Both the position numbers and the translations under genes were made by a program. The notes below the pieces were generated by a model. The model saw only the letters and a list, made by a program, of their open reading frames with translations. It was not told the DNA's origin and ran no database searches. A stretch of 6,309 nt of DNA. Origin: Deltaproteobacteria bacterium (lineage in GTDB: Bacteria > Bdellovibrionota_C > UBA2361 > SZUA-149 > JADYYL01). The stretch spans positions 1-6,309 of the forward strand of contig JADYYL010000095.1 of NCBI GenBank assembly GCA_020853655.1. The letters run 5' to 3'. Below, piece by piece: positions 1 to 4,622 of the stretch (positions are counted from its first letter, which is position 1; each line of letters opens with the position of its first letter).

Positions 1-1
1 C

Positions 2-850
2 TCTGCCCAATTCACCGTTCATCTCCTGCCGATCTTCGCGATCCTCCTCTATACGCTCGCCGGATATCTCTACGCCCGTTACCTCTCCAGTCGCTCCGCT
101 CGACTCGGATCGTTTGGTCGATCGGCGTTGACGCTGGGATTCGTCTGTCATGCCGCCTTCCTCGCTGCGCTCACGGCTCCGCTCTTGCGGGCCAATCTCG
201 TGGGAACTGGAGGGGGGCAATCGTTTGCAATGGGGCTGGGCGCGCTGAGTGCTGCGTTAGTTGGCGTATTTCTGGTTCTCGAATATCGAAAGCCCTCCGT
301 CACTGCTCTCGGTGCGTTCGTCGCGCCGCTGGGTGTCATGTTCTTCCTTTTCTCCTCTCTTGCTTTTCACGTCGATGCGCCCGATAGCGCGAGGTGGGAG
401 AACGGCTGGCTGCTCTGGTCGCACATCGGAGCGGCTCTCCTCGCCGATCTCCTTTTCGCGTTGTCTTTTGTTTTTAGCGCGGCGTTTCTGGTCAAGGAGC
501 GTTTATTGAGGCAGAAGCGGTTAACTCCGACACAACAGCGCCTCCCGTCCCTTGAAGATCTCGATCGGTTGAACTCGAAGACGCTTGTCATCGGACTCGC
601 GTTCATGAGCGTCGGCGTTGGGCTCGGGTTCGTGTTCGCGGCCTATCACCGGGTGCGGTTTTTCGAGTTTGATCCGCGACTCATCTGGTCGTCCTTCCTC
701 TTACTCGTCTACGGCATCATCGTCGCTCTTCGCCTTTCCCGCGGCATACGGGGACGCCGCGGAGCGTGGCTCTCTGTGGGGGCGTTCATCATTCTCCTTT
801 TGTCGTTCTTCGGTGTGAAGGTCATCGGAGGGAGCTTTCATGCCTACTGA
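2..850 (+). CDS. CcsA/HemX-type cytochrome c assembly membrane protein (5' end outside window)
   Basis: Integral membrane protein of the CcsA/HemX family, which handles heme at the membrane for cytochrome c maturation or, in the HemX branch, influences glutamyl-tRNA reductase. The frame is open from base 2 with no ATG, so the gene begins left of the window. A TTG at 128 would remove an obvious first membrane helix (HLLPIFAILLYTLAGYLYA) and is not the real start. The 282 visible residues hold about eight hydrophobic segments. The C-terminus is the clearest family mark: an FDPRLIWSSFLLLVYG helix, then RGRRGAWLS, then a last helix ending FFGVKVIGGSFHAY, matching the family's FFGVN...HSY ending with its conserved histidine. 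The tryptophan-rich WWD heme-handling signature is not intact here (RVRFFEFDP instead), which favours a HemX-like member. It overlaps hemA by 11 bases. The family is certain; the exact subgroup is not. Confidence 0.85.
   Translation, partial: SAQFTVHLLPIFAILLYTLAGYLYARYLSSRSARLGSFGRSALTLGFVCHAAFLAALTAPLLRANLVGTGGGQSFAMGLGALSAALVGVFLVLEYRKPSVTALGAFVAPLGVMFFLFSSLAFHVDAPDSARWENGWLLWSHIGAALLADLLFALSFVFSAAFLVKERLLRQKRLTPTQQRLPSLEDLDRLNSKTLVIGLAFMSVGVGLGFVFAAYHRVRFFEFDPRLIWSSFLLLVYGIIVALRLSRGIRGRRGAWLSVGAFIILLLSFFGVKVIGGSFHAY
827..831 (+). promoter_or_regulatory. Shine-Dalgarno site of hemA inside the upstream gene
   Basis: GGAGG (within GGAGGGAG, 827-834) lies 8 bases before the hemA ATG at 840 and inside the last codons of the upstream ccsA/hemX-like gene. 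This supports the ATG at 840 as the start and suggests translational coupling of the pair. It is the best ribosome binding site in the window; the other genes have weak ones or none. Confidence 0.75.
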
Positions 851-2210
851 ACGGAATGCCGAAGCCATCCGACCGGCCGCCCCTGAAGATCGCATCGTGA
901 TCGTTGGGATGAACTATCGCACCGCTCCGCTTGCGATTCGCGAGCGCTTCGCGCTGACTTCTCACGCGGCGAACTCTTTCCTCTCTCGCTTGCGCGAATC
1001 CTCGCCGTTGGAAGGGGGCGCGATCCTCAATACGTGTAACCGCGTTGAGATCATCGCGGTCGTGACGAAGGCAGGCGACTCGGCGGACTTCGTGCTCCGC
1101 GCAAAAGAACTCTTAGCCGAGACGGCATCGACGAGCGTTGCCGAATGCGCGGCGCACTTCTACGAGATGACCGGCGTGAATGCTGTCCGGCACCTCTTTC
1201 GGGTCTCTTCAGGTCTCGACTCGATGGTTCTCGGCGAACCACAGATCTTGGGGCAGGTGAAGGACTGTTACGAGCGTGCACGAAAGGGGGGCTTTACCTC
1301 TCCGATTCTGAATCGGCTGTTTCAAAGAGCGTTTCGCGCGGCAAAGGGGGTTCGGACCAACACTGCGCTCGGCCGCAAGGCTGTGTCGCTCGGATACGCG
1401 GCAGTCGAGCTAGCATCGCAAATCTTTGGAGACCTGAGCACGGCCTCATTGCTGTTGCTCGGCACAGGTCAGATGGGTTCTCTGACGGTTCGGCACTTTG
1501 CTTCGAAAGGGGTGAAACGTGCGTTCATACTCAGTCGCTCCCTCGATCGCGCAGCGGATCTCGCGCGAAGCGTTCACGCGATTCCGGCGGAGCTGTCCCA
1601 GCTCGAGACGTTGTTGCCGCAGGCAGACATCGTGATTGGATGCGCGGATGCCTCGGTCGGGGAGCCGCTTGTTTCCGGAGTTATGTGTTCGGCCGCGCAG
1701 TCAGGACGATCCGGCCGCCCGCAGTTCTTCATCGATCTTGGAGTTCCAAGAAACTTCGACTCGAGCATCGAGTCCGTTCCGGACTGTTTCCTCTATTCTC
1801 TCGACGATCTCGAGGATGTCATACAGAAGAATTTCGAGGAGCGGGCGATTCAGGCGCTTCACGGCGAAACACTCGTTCAACGGGAAGTCGACCTGTTTCA
1901 GCGATGGATTTCGGGGCTCGGTGGCGAGGACCATGTGGCACGTCTGTATCGTCGAGCTGATGCGCTGTGCGAGCAGGAGCTCATCCGATCCCGCCGGCGA
2001 ATCCAGCGACTCGACCTTCCGCCGGACATGCGGGACGAGGTGGAAGCCGCGTTTCGTGACTATGGGAAGGCGCTCCTGCGAAAGCTGCTCGCACCGCCAG
2101 TAGAAGAGCTACGAAGGAGCAGTGACGAGGAAGATCTTGCTGCCGCGTTTCATCGACTCCATTTCGGTGCACGCGACCGTTCTGAGGAGGAAGACGAGAG
2201 CGAAGGGTAG
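840..2210 (+). CDS. hemA: Glutamyl-tRNA reductase
   Basis: Reduces glutamyl-tRNA(Glu) with NADPH to glutamate-1-semialdehyde, the first committed step of C5-pathway tetrapyrrole synthesis in the cytoplasm. At 456 residues it is of usual length, with a short N-terminal extension. The catalytic domain has VGMNYRTAPLAIRERFAL (22-39) and the NTCNR motif with nucleophilic Cys66. Next come His118 and the signature SSGLDSMVLGEPQILGQVK (123-141), followed by GRKAVSLGYAAVELA (178-192). The NADPH-binding domain follows with GTGQMG (208-213) and IDLGVPRNFD (298-307). The C-terminal part (about 330-440) is the helical dimerisation domain. The tail (447-456) is very acidic. The start is fixed by a strong Shine-Dalgarno and overlap with the upstream membrane protein gene, and the two form an operon. 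No hemC or hemB follows: the next gene is convergent, 9 bases away. All key residues that can be judged are present. Confidence 0.97.
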   Translation: MPTERNAEAIRPAAPEDRIVIVGMNYRTAPLAIRERFALTSHAANSFLSRLRESSPLEGGAILNTCNRVEIIAVVTKAGDSADFVLRAKELLAETASTSVAECAAHFYEMTGVNAVRHLFRVSSGLDSMVLGEPQILGQVKDCYERARKGGFTSPILNRLFQRAFRAAKGVRTNTALGRKAVSLGYAAVELASQIFGDLSTASLLLLGTGQMGSLTVRHFASKGVKRAFILSRSLDRAADLARSVHAIPAELSQLETLLPQADIVIGCADASVGEPLVSGVMCSAAQSGRSGRPQFFIDLGVPRNFDSSIESVPDCFLYSLDDLEDVIQKNFEERAIQALHGETLVQREVDLFQRWISGLGGEDHVARLYRRADALCEQELIRSRRRIQRLDLPPDMRDEVEAAFRDYGKALLRKLLAPPVEELRRSSDEEDLAAAFHRLHFGARDRSEEEDESEG

Positions 2211-2219
2211 TTCGTTGGT

Positions 2220-3203
2220 TTACTCTGCTGCGGCGGTGAAGAAATCGCTCAGTCGCTTTTCTTCTTCTGCGGAGAGCTGCTGGGTGGCAACTTCACCTTC
2301 TGCCGATGCGTCCGCCGCGGCAGGTTCGTCGTCGTCCGCGAGCAAGTTCTTCACCTGATCCGCTTGAAGATCGTGAGACTCTCGCGCTTCCACGATGGAG
2401 CTTTCGAGCGATTCCGCGACCTTTTCAGCGAAGGCTTGTGCGTTCCCCTCGGCGGAGAGCGCTTGCTCGGCGCGCACGTCGCTCGCTGCCGCCGAAGCAG
2501 TCGAATCGACAACTGCTGAAAGAGTCCCTCGCGCGTTTTCGAGCTCTGCATTCACGAGCTGGACCCGTCTTTCCGCTTCTTCGATGACTGCGGTCGCTGC
2601 GGCACTATCAGATTCGATGGACGCAGCATCCAGCCCATCGACACCGAGGTCGCTGGATGAAAGCGCGATATTTCCTACCTGGAACGAGAAGCTGCGATCA
2701 CCGACAGGTTCTTCTCGGCTAAAATCAAACTCAAAGGTCTTTGCGCCGGCGTTAACGACGGACTCACCATTCAGCGATGCGTCTTCATTGATCGTTTCGA
2801 TCTCGTTGAACAACGCCTCGGTCTCTTCCGACAGAGATTGACGCCGGTTTGGATTCACCTCTGTTTCAAGCTCGTCGGTGTTTTGCTTTGCTTGCGCGAG
2901 GAGGTCGGAGATTTTGTTGACGGCGTTCTGCGCAACGTTGACGAATGCAGCCGTGTTCGAGAGCTTTCGACCGCTCTGCTCACTCTGATCTTTGCGGGCC
3001 TGTGCAGATCTGGACAGCTGGACTTCAGTCGCTTCTTCGAAATCGGAGGCCGGCGGCGCTGAAAGCTGAGCCTTGTTTTGAAAATTTACTTCGGGTGTGG
3101 AAGAGAGCTGGGAGGAACGGGCAGGCTTCTCGGCTACGGATTGGCCGAGATACTTTTCGCGATACTTGATCGCAACTGTGCTGCTAGATAGCTGTAGAGC
3201 CAT
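2220..3203 (-). CDS. Small atypical flagellin-family protein
   Basis: A 327-residue protein related to bacterial flagellin, the filament subunit exported by the flagellar type III system. The N-terminal D1-like part is residues 80-150: LSNTAAF...A..AVNKISDLLAQAK, then RQSLSEETEALFNEIETI, then ASLNGESVV, the usual flagellin T/S-x-F/L-NG-x-x-LL element. The C-terminal D1-like part is about 172-232: FSFQVGNIALSSSDLGVDGL, then AATAVIEEAERRVQLVNAELENARGTLS. There is no large D2/D3 insert, no Cys and no Trp, as is common in flagellins. Oddities: residues 1-75 lack the usual LSSG-RIN-A-DDAAG D0 signature and are Ser/Gln/Pro-rich. After a QVKNLL stretch resembling the normal end, an extra ~38 acidic residues follow (290-327, 12 acidic against 2 basic). 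The ATG at 3203 has only a close AGGA before it. The sigma-28-like promoter upstream supports a flagellar role. FlgL or a decayed flagellin are alternatives, but the frame is intact. Confidence 0.8.
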   Translation of the reverse strand: MALQLSSSTVAIKYREKYLGQSVAEKPARSSQLSSTPEVNFQNKAQLSAPPASDFEEATEVQLSRSAQARKDQSEQSGRKLSNTAAFVNVAQNAVNKISDLLAQAKQNTDELETEVNPNRRQSLSEETEALFNEIETINEDASLNGESVVNAGAKTFEFDFSREEPVGDRSFSFQVGNIALSSSDLGVDGLDAASIESDSAAATAVIEEAERRVQLVNAELENARGTLSAVVDSTASAAASDVRAEQALSAEGNAQAFAEKVAESLESSIVEARESHDLQADQVKNLLADDDEPAAADASAEGEVATQQLSAEEEKRLSDFFTAAAE

Positions 3204-3290
3204 CGCGTCCTAAGCGGGTGAAAATCTTTTTCGAACCTCATCCTTGAAAGTCTCCTCAGTACTCCTCACAATCCGGCAATCCTGTGCCTA
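3204..3290 (-). promoter_or_regulatory. 5' leader of the flagellin-like gene with six GGA motifs
   Basis: This is the predicted untranslated leader between the sigma-28-like promoter and the ATG at 3203. On the minus strand it carries GGA six times, seen as TCC on the plus strand at 3208, 3241, 3253, 3263, 3272 and 3280. One of these is the AGGA just before the start codon. The one at 3239-3246 reads CAAGGATG, identical to the core of the CsrA consensus. TGAGGAG occurs twice, ten bases apart (3252-3258 and 3262-3268). Flagellin leaders are known CsrA targets in Bacillus; that this one is a target is inference. Confidence 0.45.
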
Positions 3291-3296
3291 GATTAG

Positions 3297-3323
3297 GAAT
3301 CGGCGTTTAGGTGGGGAACTTAA
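3297..3323 (-). promoter_or_regulatory. Sigma-28 (FliA)-type flagellar promoter
   Basis: On the minus strand, TTAAGTTC (3316-3323) and GCCGATTC (3297-3304) are separated by exactly 11 bases. The enterobacterial FliA consensus is TAAAGTTT-N11-GCCGATAA, so each half matches 6 of 8 with the right spacing. Transcription would start near 3290, giving a leader of about 87 bases before the flagellin-like ATG. Finding the site directly upstream of a flagellin-family gene makes chance unlikely and supports class 3 (late) flagellar expression. Confidence 0.75.
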
Positions 3324-3581
3324 TGATTCCGCTCGGAAACCTTGAAATTCCAAGTTGTTGGGAGATTGGGGTCTGAGAAACCCCGATCGGGCGGGACCTG
3401 TAGTCCAATGATTACGGGGACTTACCGTCGAGACGCCTTCGGGATTGTCTGCTGACTATATATATCATGAGGGACCGACAGGTTTTCCACGGAGACGGAA
3501 AGAAGAGTGCGATTACCTCCGTTTGAGGACTATCCCGCGGCGTCGAGTTTCATTACTATCCCCGCTCCGTTGAGACCATTT
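3324..3581. other. Hairpin-rich intergenic region between flagellin-like gene and tRNA-Leu
   Basis: No convincing gene is present. The longest frames here run into the tRNA, and a 19-codon frame at 3467-3526 has no ribosome binding site. The stretch holds several inverted repeats: 3364-3388; GGAC/GTCC at 3394-3397 and 3403-3406; the same GTCC block (3402-3406) pairing instead with GGACT at 3418-3422; a C(TTCG)G tetraloop hairpin around 3431-3450; and TTTCC/GGAAA around 3484-3501. An alternating TA run lies at 3457-3465. The tRNA promoter should lie here. A TACTAT at 3554-3559 could be its -10, but no matching -35 was found. Confidence 0.5.
3364..3388. repeat. Nine-base-pair inverted repeat (hairpin)
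   Basis: GATTGGGGT (3364-3372) pairs with ACCCCGATC (3380-3388) around the 7-base loop CTGAGAA, with a single G-U wobble. Neither strand has a T-run after the stem, so it is not a standard intrinsic terminator. It lies about 40 bases upstream of the sigma-28-like promoter of the flagellin-like gene and about 190 bases upstream of the tRNA. It could be an operator or part of a structured RNA; its function is unknown. Confidence 0.55.
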
Positions 3582-3665
3582 GCCCTGGTGCTGGAACTGG
3601 TAGACAGGCATGATTCAGGTTCATGTGTGGGCAACCGCGTGGGAGTTCGATTCTCCCCCAGGGCA
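3582..3665 (+). tRNA. tRNA-Leu, anticodon CAG
   Basis: Complete 84-base class II tRNA reading CUG. The acceptor stem is GCCCTGG with CCAGGGC. The D arm has CTG/CAG around GAACTGGTAGA. The anticodon stem CATGA/TCATG encloses TTCAGGT, with anticodon CAG at 3616-3618. A long variable arm (about 3626-3640) marks a leucine-type tRNA. The T arm is GGGAG-TTCGATT-CTCCC, followed by discriminator base A (3665), as leucyl-tRNA synthetase requires. CCA is not encoded, so it must be added by the CCA-adding enzyme. The overall layout closely follows E. coli tRNA-Leu(CAG). No other tRNA is adjacent. Confidence 0.97.
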
Positions 3666-3914
3666 GGCAGCCGGTCGAAAGCTTGTTGTTCGCTGAGACT
3701 CGCCGCAAACGTTCCACGAGTCAGGATCCCAGCCGTTTGGGGCGCCGCTTCGCGAACACGCAACAGTTCGCGGACTGGTATGACTCGTGGTGCGGCACGT
3801 TGTTCCTGCCTCGTGGATCCCGCATCGTGCTTTGGAAACTCTTGCTCCCCAAGTTTGGAGATCGAGATTTCCAAGAGCTGAACATTTTCGCAGAGCCTTT
3901 TTTCTACTCCGGAT
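3666..3914 (+). other. Non-coding stretch between tRNA-Leu and cytochrome c gene
   Basis: A 249-base interval with no supported gene. Frames that cross it start inside the tRNA or run out of frame into the cytochrome gene, and their products resemble nothing known. It contains a hairpin at 3749-3774 (CGCGAA/TTCGCG plus two outer pairs, 10-base loop), a better one at 3854-3875, and a T-run at 3898-3903. It should hold the end of the tRNA transcript and the promoter of the cytochrome gene, but no clear -35/-10 pair was found. Confidence 0.45.
3854..3875. repeat. Nine-base-pair hairpin with CGAG tetraloop upstream of cytochrome c gene
   Basis: TTTGGAGAT (3854-3862) pairs with ATTTCCAAG (3867-3875) around CGAG, including two G-U wobbles when read on the plus strand. 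The six-T run at 3898-3903 lies 22 bases beyond the stem, too far for a standard intrinsic terminator. It sits 40 bases before the ATG at 3915, so it may lie in that gene's leader. No function can be assigned. Confidence 0.4.
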
Positions 3915-4481
3915 ATGAAACGCTCCCACTTCGGGATTCTCGCTACAGTCGCCGCGCTCGGTCTCTTCGCTTGCGAGCGCTCTTCCGTCGAATTTGCTTC
4001 CACGAAAGCTCCGAATGTCGGCGGCGTGCAGTATGCAGCAGTCGCTCATACAGCGGTGCTGGAAGGTGTGACTGTCCAACGCGCAGTGCTCCCACAAGGG
4101 GATGAGGGCGTTGACGGGAAAGCAGTCTTCGCCAAGAGCTGCGCAGCGTGCCATCAGCTCCACGGGAACGGTCTGCCCGGCGCATTTCCTCCGCTTGCCG
4201 GGAGCCCGTATGTCGTCGGCGATAACGTCGAGCGGCTGACGGCCATTATGATCTACGGGCTCCAAGGCCCGATCACCGTGAAGGGCACCGTCTACAACAA
4301 CGTCATGACGCCCTGGGGATCGATCCTCAAGGATGAAGAGCTGGCCGCGGTCGCGACATACGTGCGGAGTGCTTGGGGTAATACGGCTTCGGCTGTCGGC
4401 GTCGACCAGATTACCAAGACCCGCCAGAAATACGGCACGCGCGGACTATTCACTATTCAAGAGCTCGGCGAAGAGAAGTAG
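3915..4481 (+). CDS. Monoheme class I cytochrome c lipoprotein
   Basis: A 188-residue electron carrier, exported and probably anchored by lipid. The N-terminus is a lipoprotein signal: MKR, a hydrophobic stretch, then lipobox LFAC with Cys20 as the modified residue. A linker (21-62) leads to one cytochrome c domain. The heme site is CAACH (Cys76, Cys79, His80), followed by GNGLPGAFPPLAGSPYV. The likely distal heme ligand is Met131 in NNVMTPWG, with the closing helix DEELAAVATYVRSAWGN (140-156). Such domains act as soluble or tethered donors to terminal oxidases or in dehydrogenase chains; the actual partner cannot be told. The ATG at 3915 is chosen because the signal peptide begins there, although no good Shine-Dalgarno precedes it. 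It stands alone, with no oxidase genes nearby. Heme attachment would need a cytochrome c maturation system such as the CcsA type. Confidence 0.93.
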   Translation: MKRSHFGILATVAALGLFACERSSVEFASTKAPNVGGVQYAAVAHTAVLEGVTVQRAVLPQGDEGVDGKAVFAKSCAACHQLHGNGLPGAFPPLAGSPYVVGDNVERLTAIMIYGLQGPITVKGTVYNNVMTPWGSILKDEELAAVATYVRSAWGNTASAVGVDQITKTRQKYGTRGLFTIQELGEEK

Positions 4482-4535
4482 TCCTCGCTCTCGTCCGTTC
4501 TCGCTACGCGTCAAATTGATTCCTTTTCTCTGACG

Positions 4536-4550
4536 AGGGACACTGTCCTT
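4536..4550. repeat. Small hairpin downstream of cytochrome c gene
   Basis: AGGGAC (4536-4541) pairs with GTCCTT (4545-4550) around a 3-base loop, with one G-U pair. It lies 55 bases after the cytochrome stop. The 3' arm ends in TT and one more T follows, so at best this is a weak terminator. Confidence 0.3.
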
Positions 4551-4566
4551 TCGCCGAGGAAATGAA

Positions 4567-4583
4567 ACGACGATTCGCGTCGT
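4567..4583 (+). terminator. Possible weak terminator hairpin between cytochrome c gene and uvrB
   Basis: ACGACG (4567-4572) and CGTCGT (4578-4583) form a perfect 6-base-pair stem with loop ATTCG. Only a CTATCATTCTG tract follows, not a clean T-run, so termination is uncertain. It ends 39 bases before the uvrB ATG and could instead be in the uvrB leader. No promoter or SOS-type box was recognised in 4482-4622. Confidence 0.3.
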
Positions 4584-4622
4584 CTATCATTCTGCTCCGT
4601 ATCAATCACCCGATCGCAGCCG

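Noticed and set aside
128..130. TTG as start of the ccsA/hemX-like gene
   Set aside because: The frame is open further left and encodes a typical first membrane helix, so the gene begins outside the window.
1145..1960. 271-codon frame inside hemA (+)
   Set aside because: Shadow of hemA, Arg/Ser-rich, with no family features.
3449..3466. TA-rich run as a -10 element for the tRNA
   Set aside because: It lies over 110 bases before the tRNA and has no -35 at suitable spacing.
3467..3526. 19-codon frame after the TATATATA run
   Set aside because: No Shine-Dalgarno, very short, and no recognisable leader-peptide content.
3507..3881. Open frame across the tRNA-Leu gene (+)
   Set aside because: It runs through the complete tRNA, has no ribosome binding site, and its product has the random low-complexity look of a shadow frame.
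3623..4105. 160-codon plus-strand frame between tRNA and cytochrome gene
   Set aside because: It begins inside the tRNA variable arm, overlaps the cytochrome gene out of frame, and resembles no family.
3530..4265. Long minus-strand frames over tRNA-Leu and the start of the cytochrome gene
   Set aside because: They are antisense to a clear tRNA and a clear cytochrome c gene, and their sequences resemble translated tRNA rather than a protein family.
4516..4544. TTGATT with a 17-base spacer as a uvrB promoter
   Set aside because: The -10 candidate (GACACT) matches the consensus too poorly, and no LexA-type palindrome is nearby.
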